This document shows, piece by piece, positions 25,637 through 33,746 of a DNA stretch of 64,000 nt (its first letter is position 1; the number at the start of each line of letters is the position of its first letter). The translations under genes were made by a program, and so were the position numbers. A model generated the notes under the pieces. That model saw only the letters and a list, made by a program, of their open reading frames with translations. It was not told the origin of the DNA and ran no database searches. Source of the DNA: Anaerolineae bacterium. Lineage in GTDB: Bacteria > Chloroflexota > Anaerolineae > Aggregatilineales > UBA2796. The DNA is taken from positions 178,896 to 242,895 of the forward strand of contig JAHBVK010000002.1 of assembly GCA_019637555.1 (NCBI GenBank). The letters are read 5' to 3'.

Positions 25637-25720
25637 GGGTGGGTTAGAAACCCACCCCTACGACACGGTTATCAATAAAACGATCCGATCATTGAAGGGG
25701 CAGGTTTCCCAACCTGCCCT
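25637..25720. repeat. Paired-palindrome repeat, family A
   Basis: GGGTGGGTT..AACCCACCC plus CCTAC, 34 bases of spacer, then AGGGGCAGGTT..AACCTGCCCT. It has the same architecture as the copy at 6051-6129, and likewise sits between two convergent genes (TetR regulator and thiolase). Confidence 0.85.
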
Positions 25721-25745
25721 CTGGATCGGTCATCGGGCTACTTCG

Positions 25746-26897
25746 TTACACGCTCAAAATATGCGTGACCACCGTCGCACCGCTGCCGCCGATGTTTTGC
25801 GCCATGCCGATCTTGGCGTCTGCCACCTGTGTCTCGCCAGCTTCACCGCGCAACTGCTGCGCCACTTCGACCACCTGATACACACCCGTCGCGCCGACTG
25901 GATGCCCGCGTGCTTTCAATCCGCCGCGCGTGCAGATCGGGACACGCTTATCGGGTGCGATCTCGCCATCCAGCGCCAACCGATAGCCCTGTCCGCGCTC
26001 GGCAAAGCCACTCGCCTCCAAACTCAACGTCGCCATGATCGAGAAGGCGTCATGCAGTTCAAAGACATCCACATCTTCCGGCTTGATGCCCGCCTGCTGA
26101 TAGGCACGCTGCGCCGATAACGTCACGCCGCGCATCTCCAGCATGTCGAAGCGATCGTGCAGAGCGATGCTGTCAGTTGCCGAGGCGCTGCCGATGATGC
26201 GGATCGGTTTGCGGCTGTACTTGGAGGCGAGTTCGCTGGCGCACAAAACCACTGCCGCCGCGCCGTCGCAGATCGGGGAGCTATCCATCACGCAGATCGG
26301 TGGCGCGACCATCGGCGCTTTGAGGTAGCGTTCCTTCGAGATCGGGAAGCGGAACATGGCATTGGGATTGTGGACAGCGTTACTGTGTGCGTTCATGCTA
26401 AAGGGAGCGAAGGCATCGTTAGGTACTTTGAACTCGTGCTGATAACGCTTCATCGCCAGTGCATTGATCGCGGAGAAGGTCGCGCCCTGATCCACCTCGT
26501 ATTCGGCGTCGGCAGCAGTCGCTAGCGCCCGCAGCACGCGGTCACTGATGGTATCCATCATCTTCTCGACACCGCAGACGACCACCACGTCATGAGCGCC
26601 GCTAGCAATCGCCAGCACGCCCGCGCGGATCGCCGCACCGCCGGAAGCGCACGCCGCCTCGATCAAATGCGACTCAATGCCGCGATAACCACAGAAATCA
26701 GCGATGTGCGCGCCTATATGCATCTGTCCGGTGACCTGACCGGAGATCATGTTGCTGATGTACAACGCGCCGAAGTTTTCCACGCCAGCGTCAGCTACCG
26801 CGTCACGGATCGCTTCATATGCTAGTTCGCGGATCGACTTCTCCCAATGTTCACCGACGGGAAATTGTCCGACGCCGATAATACTTACTTCACGCAT
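25746..26897 (-). CDS. Thiolase family protein (acetyl-CoA acetyltransferase-like)
   Basis: 383 residues, of the SCP-x/archaeal thiolase type. Catalytic Cys83 in EAACASGGAA, FELHDAFS (His), and GGLKARGHPVGATG with the C-terminal His; the usual second Cys-Gly motif is replaced by AQNIGGSGA, as in archaeal/SCP-x thiolases. Archaeal homologues make acetoacetyl-CoA for the mevalonate pathway, which fits the mevalonate kinase and isopentenyl phosphate kinase just upstream. HMG-CoA synthase and its DUF35 partner are not in the window, so a degradative role is also possible. Confidence 0.87.
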   Translation of the reverse strand: MREVSIIGVGQFPVGEHWEKSIRELAYEAIRDAVADAGVENFGALYISNMISGQVTGQMHIGAHIADFCGYRGIESHLIEAACASGGAAIRAGVLAIASGAHDVVVVCGVEKMMDTISDRVLRALATAADAEYEVDQGATFSAINALAMKRYQHEFKVPNDAFAPFSMNAHSNAVHNPNAMFRFPISKERYLKAPMVAPPICVMDSSPICDGAAAVVLCASELASKYSRKPIRIIGSASATDSIALHDRFDMLEMRGVTLSAQRAYQQAGIKPEDVDVFELHDAFSIMATLSLEASGFAERGQGYRLALDGEIAPDKRVPICTRGGLKARGHPVGATGVYQVVEVAQQLRGEAGETQVADAKIGMAQNIGGSGATVVTHILSV

Positions 26898-26924
26898 AAC
26901 TGAAGTTCATCCTCATGGAAACTG

Positions 26925-27251
26925 CTACTGCTGCGAAGCGGGACTGAGTTCCATAATCATCCCGTCGCTCCATTTGTATTTCCTGTCCATCAAGGCGCGC
27001 ACTTGTGCCGCTAATTCCGGCTCTGTTTCCGGCTCGACCTCGCGTCCTGTTCCCTGATACATCTGCTCCCCGATTCGAAAACTGATGCGCGGATTGTGCT
27101 GGATGTTCTGAATCCAGTGCGCCCGCTGACGCATCTCCGAGACCAGATAATACTTTCCACTCAGCGACACAAACCAGATTTCGATCTCGTGTGCCTTGCC
27201 GGACTTCCAACCGCTGGTGGTTAGGTATAGATATTGCGGCTCATTGCTCAT
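26925..27251 (-). CDS. Deazaflavin (F420)-dependent reductase family protein
   Basis: 108 residues of the small split-barrel family that includes Ddn/DUF385: YLYLTTSGWKSGKAHEIEIWF, KYYLVSEMRQRAHWIQNIQ, PRISFRIGEQMYQGTGREVE. Such proteins bind F420H2 and reduce quinones, nitroimidazoles or other acceptors. The F420 operon in this same window supplies the cofactor. It lies 27 bases upstream of the thiolase on the same strand. The substrate is unknown; FMN or heme binding cannot be excluded from sequence alone. Confidence 0.78.
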   Translation of the reverse strand: MSNEPQYLYLTTSGWKSGKAHEIEIWFVSLSGKYYLVSEMRQRAHWIQNIQHNPRISFRIGEQMYQGTGREVEPETEPELAAQVRALMDRKYKWSDGMIMELSPASQQ

Positions 27252-27543
27252 GGGAAAAATCCTAGCGTCCCCGGACTCGCAACAACTTTCAAAGGGACGG
27301 GGCTAACTCGCAAAAGCTATCAAAGTACATAGTTAATTGTGCAGTGATAATTACTTGGCAGAGATTCCCGGCGCTAAAGCGTCCGGGCTGAAACAGTAGC
27401 TAACCCGCTGGTGTGAGACTATTTTAGCCCCAAACTAAAGCGCTAAGTTTAAACCATCAACAGCAAAGGGAAATAACCGTTGATAACCGAGTCCCCTCTC
27501 CGTAGCGGAGAAGGGTGACGCGAAGCGTCGGGGCGAGGTCAAC
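27252..27543. other. Gene-free stretch with two repeats
   Basis: 292 bases between the isopentenyl phosphate kinase stop and the next gene. It contains an imperfect palindrome CCCGGCGCT-AA-AGCGTCCGGG (27367-27387) with a weaker echo near 27440 (AAAGCGCTAAG), and a family D element (27478-27540) that ends three bases before the kinase stop codon. No coding sequence seen. Confidence 0.6.
27478..27540 (+). repeat. Repeat family D copy
   Basis: CGTTGATAACCGAGTCCCC followed by a CTCTCCG/CGGAGA palindrome and a GACGCGAAGCGTC palindrome, then GGGGCGAGG. Its flank and stem match 9885-9941 in inverse orientation almost base for base. It abuts the end of the isopentenyl phosphate kinase gene. Confidence 0.8.
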
Positions 27544-28332
27544 CTACGCCGTGATCAGTGTACCCGGTGCGGACTGACCGAGTAGGGCACTTTCCAACTG
27601 TCCCGCCGTGATCCCGCCGAAGATGCGCGTCTGTAATCCCTGTAGCCGCGTCGCCAGATCGAGCATTCCGCGCACTTTGGACGCCATGCCCCCCGTCACA
27701 TCCGTGCCACCTGATCCGCCAAGCGCGGCGGCGATTTCCGCGAAGTTGGCGTTGTTGATGTGCGGGATCACCGCGCCAGCCGCATCGTAGACGCCCTCCA
27801 CTTCACCGAGCAGGAATATCCGCTGCGGGATCAAGCGTTCGGTCAGATAATCGAACACGGTTTCCGTCGAAATAATCGTGCCGCCGCGCAGCGCATCCAG
27901 CGACACATCGCCGTACACCACTGGAATCAGCGCGTGATCCAGCGCTGCCTGTACCGAACGAGTCTCCAGCGAGGTGATCTTGCCGTCGCTGCTCAGGGCG
28001 GAGGCGAACGGCGACACCGCGATCACGGGCAGTCCCGCATCGTAGAGCACTTCCATCACCAGCGTGTTCAGCTTGCGGGCGACGTATGCCACCTCCGCGA
28101 AACCAATCCATTGCTCAGGCGTATGAACGCCCTGCATCGTGCCGTGCTTCTGTGCTGCCACATGCCCGAACGATCCGCTGCCGTGACCGATCAGCAGCTT
28201 GAGCGAGGGATCGGCGCGATGAGCCGCCGCGATCTCCGCTGCTGCTTGCCGCATCAGATCGGCGCGGAAGGTTTGCGACTCGCGCTTGTCCGTGATCAGC
28301 GATCCGCCGAGTTTGATGAAAGTGAGTGTCAT
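27544..28332 (-). CDS. Isopentenyl phosphate kinase
   Basis: 262 residues, amino-acid-kinase fold. It phosphorylates isopentenyl phosphate to IPP with ATP. Seen: FIKLGGSLITDK at the N terminus, LLIGHGSGSFGHVAAQKHG carrying the His diagnostic for isopentenyl phosphate kinase over other family members, TIISTETVFDYL, and GTDVTGGMASKVRGML. With the mevalonate kinase two genes upstream it points to the alternative mevalonate pathway (mevalonate phosphate, decarboxylation, then this kinase) known in archaea and Roseiflexus. The decarboxylase is not in the window. Confidence 0.93.
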   Translation of the reverse strand: MTLTFIKLGGSLITDKRESQTFRADLMRQAAAEIAAAHRADPSLKLLIGHGSGSFGHVAAQKHGTMQGVHTPEQWIGFAEVAYVARKLNTLVMEVLYDAGLPVIAVSPFASALSSDGKITSLETRSVQAALDHALIPVVYGDVSLDALRGGTIISTETVFDYLTERLIPQRIFLLGEVEGVYDAAGAVIPHINNANFAEIAAALGGSGGTDVTGGMASKVRGMLDLATRLQGLQTRIFGGITAGQLESALLGQSAPGTLITA

Positions 28333-28346
28333 GCCTGCTACTTAAC

Positions 28347-28673
28347 TTATATTCTAGGTTGATTGTTTTGCTGCTGTTTCAGCAATCGTTCCATCAAGAT
28401 TGCCATGGTGCGCGTATTTTGCTCGGTGGAGATGAATAATTCAATCAATTCACCGAAAGCATAGAGTCCCGCGGCAATGATCGCGCCACCAATGAACTGA
28501 ATCGCTGCGCCGAAAAAGCCTAAGCCCACAAGACTATAACTAGCCCCATACCGATTGATGCCGAAAAGCCCTAAACTTGCCAGCGCAGCAAAAGCAGCTA
28601 ATACAAGCACAAGGATACCAAAGAGTTTATAAAGAACACTGATGAAACGTAGAACACCGAAACGCGATTCCAT
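28347..28673 (-). CDS. Small membrane protein, unknown
   Basis: 108 residues, with hydrophobic segments at about 13-36 and 44-80 (GLGFFGAAIQFIGGAIIAAGLYAFGEL) and a polar Gln-rich C terminus (RLLKQQQNNQ). No family recognised. It starts 14 bases before the isopentenyl phosphate kinase on the same strand and is probably in the same transcript. Confidence 0.65.
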   Translation of the reverse strand: MESRFGVLRFISVLYKLFGILVLVLAAFAALASLGLFGINRYGASYSLVGLGFFGAAIQFIGGAIIAAGLYAFGELIELFISTEQNTRTMAILMERLLKQQQNNQPRI

Positions 28674-28750
28674 TCCTACCCCCTATCTAACAAAAGTTAG
28701 TCATTTACTAGTATAGATTGAGGTAGAAACTTCACCACTTATACTGCTTT

Positions 28751-28797
28751 AGTCCCGCAGGGACTTTGTTCGTTCAGCCCGGCAATATATTGCCGGG
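28751..28797 (+). repeat. Repeat family B copy (GTCCCGCAGGGAC + GGCAAT..ATTGCC)
   Basis: Two linked palindromes: AGTCCCGCAGGGACT, then TTGTTCGTTCAG, then CCCGGCAAT/ATTGCCGGG. It ends exactly one base before the stop codon of the mevalonate kinase gene at 28798. Other copies are at 33033-33074, 57978-58024 and 60181-60228. Confidence 0.85.
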
Positions 28798-29763
28798 TTA
28801 GCTTCCCAGCGTCGTGATCCACGTTCGTGCCGCGCCCGCATTCTGCAAACTGACTGCCACCTGTTCCGCGTTCGCCGTATCCGCCAGCGCGATCATGTTG
28901 CCGCCGCGTCCGCCGCCGGAGAGTTTCGCGCCGATTGCACCCGCGTCGATTGCCGTCTGCACCAGCGAGTCCAAGAGTGATGAAGATACCGTGAGCGAAT
29001 GTAGATAGCGCTGGTTCAAGTTCATCAACTGACCGATGCCCTGCACGTCGCCATGCTCGATCAGCGCCTTCGCCTCGCGCACGAGGCTACCGATCTGCTC
29101 CACGATGGTCTTATACGTCGCCGGATCGCGCTCTATCAGTTCACTCACCGCGCCGACAGTTTCTTTGGTCGAGGCGGCGATGCCCGTGTTGGCGATCACG
29201 AAGGTTAGTGGCTTGCCCACGCTGAACGGCTGCGGTTCTTGCCCGCGAATGAAGTAGATCGGGCTGTTCTTGACGATCACCGTGTTGTCGATGCCGCTAG
29301 GCGTGCCGTGATGCATCTTCTCCACTTCGTAAACCAGCGCGTTCAGTTCGTCGCCCTCTAACGGCTGACCGAGCGCCGCGCTCAATGCCCTGATCAACGC
29401 CGCTGCCGTCGCCGCGCCGCTGCCGAATCCGCTGGCGAGTGGGATCGTGGCGCTGACTTCGATGTGCAGATCAGGGACAGGCGCATTCAGGTGATCGAGC
29501 GCCAGTTTCGCGGCGTAGATCAACGCGTGATCCAATTCTTCGATCAGCGCCCCAGATCCAAGCTGCAAGCGCATCCCAAGGTCGCGGGCATGGATGGTCA
29601 ATCCGCTGCCACGATCAGCAGGCACAGCTTCAGCAATGGCGGAGAGTGTATTGAAGGGTACGGCGATGGCTGGTTCGCCATAAACGACGGCGTGCTCGCC
29701 AAACAAAATGATCTTGGCGGGTGCGCTTGCTTTTGCGGTTGAAAGTGTCGGAGTCGGCATCAT
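28798..29763 (-). CDS. mvk: Mevalonate kinase
   Basis: 321 residues, GHMP kinase. It phosphorylates mevalonate at C5. Seen: SAPAKIILFGEHAVVYGEPAIAVP at about 13-36, typical of mevalonate kinase, the phosphate loop IPLASGFGSGAATAAAL near 110, KMHHGTPSGIDNTVI with the catalytic-site segment, and GAKLSGGGRGGNMIAL at the C terminus. It starts 15 bases after the UbiA-family gene, so both are probably co-transcribed. Family B repeat follows its stop. Confidence 0.95.
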   Translation of the reverse strand: MMPTPTLSTAKASAPAKIILFGEHAVVYGEPAIAVPFNTLSAIAEAVPADRGSGLTIHARDLGMRLQLGSGALIEELDHALIYAAKLALDHLNAPVPDLHIEVSATIPLASGFGSGAATAAALIRALSAALGQPLEGDELNALVYEVEKMHHGTPSGIDNTVIVKNSPIYFIRGQEPQPFSVGKPLTFVIANTGIAASTKETVGAVSELIERDPATYKTIVEQIGSLVREAKALIEHGDVQGIGQLMNLNQRYLHSLTVSSSLLDSLVQTAIDAGAIGAKLSGGGRGGNMIALADTANAEQVAVSLQNAGAARTWITTLGS

Positions 29764-29778
29764 CTCATCTGAATACGA

Positions 29779-30735
29779 TCACTGGAAAGTGCGTTGAATG
29801 ATCGGCGCTATGTAGATAATAATGCCTGTCATCAACACAAACAAAATCACGGTGATCAACAGCGGGCGATCCTTGAACAGCAGTTCATCCGGTGCACTGC
29901 CCTCGCCCTTGACGTGAATCAGGTACAGATAGCGGAACACACCGTAAATCACGAACGGCAGCGTCAGGATCATCGCCGGACCGCCGAAGCTAGTTTTGGC
30001 TTCCACCGAGTACAGCGCATAGGACAAAATGCTGCCCGTCATCACCATACGCAGCATGTCGTTGAGCAGTTCCATGTTGTATTCGCTGAGGATTTTGCGC
30101 GTTTGTCCGGCGTCACTGCCCATCAGGATCATCTCCTGCCGGCGCTTGCCCACCGCGAGGAACAGCGCCAACATACCCCAACAGATGTACAACCACGCGG
30201 AGAAATTCGTTACCACGATCACCACCGCGCCCGCCACCACCCGCAAAATGAATCCACTGGCGAGCAGCAGCACATCGAGGATCACCACATTCTTGAGGTA
30301 GAAGGAATAGGCGAGGTCTTTAGCATAGTAAATCGCCAAGACGATGAACAGCGGCAGATTGAAAAACAGGGCGATACCGAGCGTGATCACGGGCAGCGCA
30401 ATCGCCACTACCCGCGCCACAGGGATCGGTAGCTGACCGCTGGCGATGGGGCGGAAGCGTTTGGTCGGATGTTTGCGATCCCGTTCCACATCGACAAGAT
30501 CATTGAGCACATAAACAGCGCTAGACATCATGCAGAACAACACGAAGGTGATCAGTACGTTGATCAACGGCTGCGGATTGTTCAGCGATAATTTGCGATC
30601 AAACAGGATCGGGATGAACACGAAGCCATTTTTGACCCACTGTTTCGGGCGCATGGTGCGGATCAAGCCGCGCAACCACGCAGGCAGCGCCCGCCACAGG
30701 AAAAATGCTTGATTCTGATCTGCCGAACGTTCCAC
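29779..30735 (-). CDS. UbiA prenyltransferase, decaprenyl-phosphate phosphoribosyltransferase-like
   Basis: 318 residues with about eight to nine membrane helices. First Asp-rich motif NDLVDVERDRKHPTKRFRP and second motif YSFYLKNVVILDVLLLASGF, both closely similar to mycobacterial Rv3806c, which moves 5-phosphoribose from PRPP to decaprenyl phosphate. RTMRPKQWVKNGFVF opens the protein as in that group. Start is GTG with GGAG upstream. It lies upstream of mevalonate kinase: polyprenol precursor synthesis and its use are linked. Whether this organism makes an arabinose-containing glycan is unknown. Confidence 0.87.
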   Translation of the reverse strand: MERSADQNQAFFLWRALPAWLRGLIRTMRPKQWVKNGFVFIPILFDRKLSLNNPQPLINVLITFVLFCMMSSAVYVLNDLVDVERDRKHPTKRFRPIASGQLPIPVARVVAIALPVITLGIALFFNLPLFIVLAIYYAKDLAYSFYLKNVVILDVLLLASGFILRVVAGAVVIVVTNFSAWLYICWGMLALFLAVGKRRQEMILMGSDAGQTRKILSEYNMELLNDMLRMVMTGSILSYALYSVEAKTSFGGPAMILTLPFVIYGVFRYLYLIHVKGEGSAPDELLFKDRPLLITVILFVLMTGIIIYIAPIIQRTFQ

Positions 30736-30834
30736 GTTTACGTTCGCTCCTTAAGCGTTACACTACAATCAATCTCGCTATTTTACAGGATCGCATTGAG
30801 AAATGCGGCACTGTTACAGTCTTGAGTCAGACGG

Positions 30835-31653
30835 ATGAGCACCGATAAACGAACGATCAAACCCGCCAAAGAACGACTAGATGTGCTGCTGGTAGAACGT
30901 GGCTTGCTGGAAAGCCGCGAACTGGCGCGGCGCTTCATCATGGCGGGCGAAGTCACCGTCAACGGACAGATGATCGACAAACCCGGAACGCGCGTGGCGG
31001 TGGATTCCGAACTGGATGTGAAAGCCGAACGGCGCTTCGTCAGTCGCGGCGGCGAGAAATTAGAGGCAGCGTTAAGCGCCTTTCCCGTCGCTGTCACGGA
31101 TGCGACCTGCGCCGACGTGGGCGCAAGCACAGGCGGATTTACCGATTGTCTGCTGCAACGCGGCGCGGCGTTAGTCTACGCCATTGATGTCGGCTACGGG
31201 CAAATCGATCACAAGCTGCGAATCGATCCGCGCGTGGTGGTGATGGAGCGCGTCAACGCGCGTTATCTGGAATCTTTGGAACGTCCCGTCAGTGTGGTCA
31301 GCATCGACGCCTCGTTTATTTCCCTGCGTTTACTGCTACCCGTTATCAAAAGTTGGCTAACGCCACAAGCAGACGTGATCCCGCTGATCAAGCCGCAGTT
31401 CGAGGCGGGACGTCATGATGTGGGCAAAGGTGGCGTGGTCAAATCAGCGGAGATACATCGGCGCGTGCTCACCGAAGTGTTGACCGCCGCGCAGGAGATC
31501 GGCTTTACGGTAAACGGCGTGATCCGCAGTCCGCTGAAAGGACCAGCCGGAAACATCGAATTTCTGGCGTGGCTGCGCGTCGGCGCTGAAGTTGGCGCTG
31601 GCGATGTGGAGAGGATGATCACGGCGGCGGTTGATGCCGGAGAGGTGGACTAA
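30835..31653 (+). CDS. tlyA: TlyA family rRNA 2'-O-methyltransferase
   Basis: 272 residues. S4 RNA-binding domain at 10-70 (RLDVLLVERGLLESRELARR), then an FtsJ-like methyltransferase: CADVGASTGGFTDCLLQRGA (SAM motif), YAIDVGYGQIDHKLR, and PLIKPQFEAGR. FVSRGGEKLEAAL joins the two domains. Homologues methylate 16S and/or 23S rRNA at cytidines and affect capreomycin sensitivity. Single gene, divergent from the isoprenoid genes and followed by a bidirectional terminator hairpin. Confidence 0.93.
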   Translation: MSTDKRTIKPAKERLDVLLVERGLLESRELARRFIMAGEVTVNGQMIDKPGTRVAVDSELDVKAERRFVSRGGEKLEAALSAFPVAVTDATCADVGASTGGFTDCLLQRGAALVYAIDVGYGQIDHKLRIDPRVVVMERVNARYLESLERPVSVVSIDASFISLRLLLPVIKSWLTPQADVIPLIKPQFEAGRHDVGKGGVVKSAEIHRRVLTEVLTAAQEIGFTVNGVIRSPLKGPAGNIEFLAWLRVGAEVGAGDVERMITAAVDAGEVD

Positions 31654-31680
31654 ACGGCATCAGACACGTTACCACGCATC

Positions 31681-31723
31681 GCCATGAAGCTGAAGGTAGC
31701 AAGCTGCGTTTAGCTTCATTGGC
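31681..31723. terminator. Bidirectional terminator hairpin between tlyA and L,D-transpeptidase
   Basis: GCCATGAAGCT at 31681-31691 pairs with AGCTTCATTGGC at 31712-31723 with a single bulge, continued by GAA/TTT. It sits between two convergent genes. No long U-run follows on either side, so termination strength is uncertain. Confidence 0.55.
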
Positions 31724-31756
31724 AATTGATAGGTTGTTGGTGAGCCTGTTTTTAGA

Positions 31757-32806
31757 TCAGCGTCTGGCGGTGTTGTAGCTGTTCCAGACGACCACCGTCA
31801 ATTCCTTGCCCGCCGCCCACTTGAACAACCACTCCGCATCCGAGATCGATAAGTTCACGCAGCCGTGACTGCGCCGGAAGCCGAAGCCGTCATGCCAGTA
31901 GACGCCATGAAACCCGATCTCCCCATCAAAGAACATGGCGTAAGGGACATTCGGCAGCGAGTAGCCATCTGCTTCGCCCATTGATCCGCGCAGCGGCGTC
32001 AGTTCTAGACGCTGGTAGACAGTGAACTTGCCCTCGTTGGTGTTCAGTGGTGGTGCTCCCGTCGAGACGAGGGATATTGCCTTCGGGATTCTGCCCTCAT
32101 ACGCCACCATCACCTGCTCATACAGATCGACGGCGACCCAATTGCCCGAAGTAGGCGCCTCTGCTGGCAGCAGTGAGGGATCGAATTTGCTGACCTTGCG
32201 CTGCTCGATCCACTGTCCGGGGGCGATCAGAAACCAATCCCAATCGCCGACGCGCACCGCCGCGTAGATATTCACCAGCGAATAGCGTTTGATGCTTGGA
32301 TTCTGTTGCTGAAGCGGTCCGCCGGGATACTCCGCCGTAAGCGACGTTTGCACGATCCATGCCATCGGGAACTGAATTGCCGCGCTTTTGGGAGTCACAC
32401 CGGAAAATTCGGAGGCGTAGGTCTTCTCCAGATCGGTCAGTCGCAGCCACGTGCCATCACGCATCTTGGCGAAACCATCCTGCCGTCCGTAGATGCTGAC
32501 GAAGGTTAAGCCATCGCCCACCGCGCCGATCACATTGCCGTTGGGGGCATCGAATTTCTGCGCTCCTTCGATCACGCGGTAAAAAGTGAACGCATGAACC
32601 AACTCGGTATCAACGGCAATCGGTGCCATTTGTGGCGTTGGACTGGCGGTCATGATCGCCAGCAGCCGATTGTACTGATCGGTTGGCAGTCCGTGCGTGC
32701 AGCCCGCCGCGGTGGGATTGCCGAGGCAGGGGTTATCCTGCGCGTGCGCTGGTGCGATCAGTGGGGCGGTGAGCAGTGAGAGCAGCGTCAGCAAGATGCC
32801 GAGCAT
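31757..32806 (-). CDS. Exported L,D-transpeptidase (YkuD domain)
   Basis: 349 residues from the chosen start. Signal peptide MLGILLTLLSLLTAPLIAPA with cleavage after AHA; SH3-like beta region about 60-130; YkuD catalytic domain in the last 130 residues with HGVYWHDGFGF and RSHGCVNLSISD, containing the catalytic Cys and His. It should cross-link peptidoglycan or attach proteins to it. The frame extends upstream to 33151, but that part is two intergenic repeats read through, so I start at 32806; this ATG has no ribosome site and a start slightly further upstream is possible. Confidence 0.85.
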   Translation of the reverse strand: MLGILLTLLSLLTAPLIAPAHAQDNPCLGNPTAAGCTHGLPTDQYNRLLAIMTASPTPQMAPIAVDTELVHAFTFYRVIEGAQKFDAPNGNVIGAVGDGLTFVSIYGRQDGFAKMRDGTWLRLTDLEKTYASEFSGVTPKSAAIQFPMAWIVQTSLTAEYPGGPLQQQNPSIKRYSLVNIYAAVRVGDWDWFLIAPGQWIEQRKVSKFDPSLLPAEAPTSGNWVAVDLYEQVMVAYEGRIPKAISLVSTGAPPLNTNEGKFTVYQRLELTPLRGSMGEADGYSLPNVPYAMFFDGEIGFHGVYWHDGFGFRRSHGCVNLSISDAEWLFKWAAGKELTVVVWNSYNTARR

Positions 32807-32892
32807 GGAGAGGGTGCGCGGAGTGTGTAGGGCGTTTATTGTGCGAAGACGACGGAGTCTGAAGTAGACCGGAGGTTTATTTGTTGAAGTGA

Positions 32893-32985
32893 CCCTCACC
32901 CCAAACCCTCTCCCGTAAGCGGGAGAAGGGCAAATTCCTACTCCCCCTCTAACCGCTTGCGGGAGAGGGGGTTGGGGGGTGAGGG
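32893..32985. repeat. Repeat family D, complete two-hairpin copy
   Basis: Outer arms CCCTCACCCC and GGGGTGAGGG enclose two inner hairpins: CCCTCTCCCG/CGGGAGAAGGG and CCCCCTCT..CGGGAGAGGGGG. It has the same architecture as 42145-42240. Confidence 0.85.
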
Positions 32986-33032
32986 TTAGCGCAGCAGACA
33001 GGGCATGTTTGTTCAACTTAGTAGTTAAACTC

Positions 33033-33074
33033 CATAATTGCCGTGCTGAGCGAACGAAGTCCCTACGGGACTCA
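33033..33074 (-). repeat. Repeat family B copy
   Basis: On the minus strand: GAGTCCCGTAGGGAC, TTCGTTCG, CTCAGCACGGCAAT. The first palindrome is intact; the second is truncated after GGCAAT. Confidence 0.8.
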
Positions 33075-33181
33075 AGTATCAGTGCAACTGCTGAGCACTC
33101 CTCGTGGGCGGCGATTTTCTGAACCTTCATCCGTTTCCTCAACATCGACAACTAACGGTAAACTGTAATGATTCTTGCGCG

Positions 33182-33694
33182 TCAGCTCGTGCGCACGATC
33201 TCCCACGCCAGATGGTTGATCTCCGGCAGGATCAGTTTTTCGACTGCCAGCTTGACCGCGTTCGGTGATCCGGGTGTGGAGACGACCAGTTTACCGCGAT
33301 AGACACCTGCCGTCGCCCTACTAAGCATCGCCGCTGCACCTACTTGTTCATAACTGAGCATACGGAAAATCTCGCCAAAACCGGGCAGCGTTTTCTCCAG
33401 CTTGCGGGCGATCACGTCGTAGGTGGTGTCGCGCGGGGCGATGCCTGTGCCGCCGTTGAACAGCACGATCCGCACATCTTGTATCCGCACCATTTCATCA
33501 AGGATACGTTCGACTTGATGCGCTTCGTCTTTGACGATGGCATAGCCGCCGATGATATGCCCTTCGTTGGTGAATACTTCCTTGAGGTAATGCCCGTTGA
33601 CATCGGTGTCCGGCGTGCGCGTATCGCTGACGGTGACAATTGCCAGCGTGACGGGTGCGTGTCCGGCTTTCTCGCGGTGATCTGATGCGCCCAT
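33182..33694 (-). CDS. moaB: MoaB/MogA family molybdenum cofactor protein
   Basis: 170 residues, of the family that adenylylates or processes molybdopterin. Seen: [37 protein letters not shown] (nucleotide/molybdopterin site), and [23 protein letters not shown] near the C terminus. AGGGG lies five bases before the ATG. No other molybdopterin gene is adjacent. MoaB versus MogA cannot be separated with certainty by eye. Confidence 0.9.
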   Translation of the reverse strand: MGASDHREKAGHAPVTLAIVTVSDTRTPDTDVNGHYLKEVFTNEGHIIGGYAIVKDEAHQVERILDEMVRIQDVRIVLFNGGTGIAPRDTTYDVIARKLEKTLPGFGEIFRMLSYEQVGAAAMLSRATAGVYRGKLVVSTPGSPNAVKLAVEKLILPEINHLAWEIVRTS

Positions 33695-33746
33695 AAGTCC
33701 CCTATCAATTACATGTGATAAGTTGTGCGTTTAGCGTAGCACCATT

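Larger units (their letters stand above)
32807..33181. other. Gene-free stretch with two repeat elements
   Basis: 375 bases between the L,D-transpeptidase start and the moaB-like stop. It contains half of a family A-like palindrome near 32864, a complete family D element (32893-32985) and a family B copy (33033-33074). An ORF runs through all of it in the minus strand, but its translation is repeat sequence, not conserved protein. Confidence 0.65.

Noticed and set aside
29794..30432. Plus-strand open frame of 212 codons opposite the UbiA-family gene
   Set aside because: His/Gln-rich shadow of a hydrophobic membrane protein gene.
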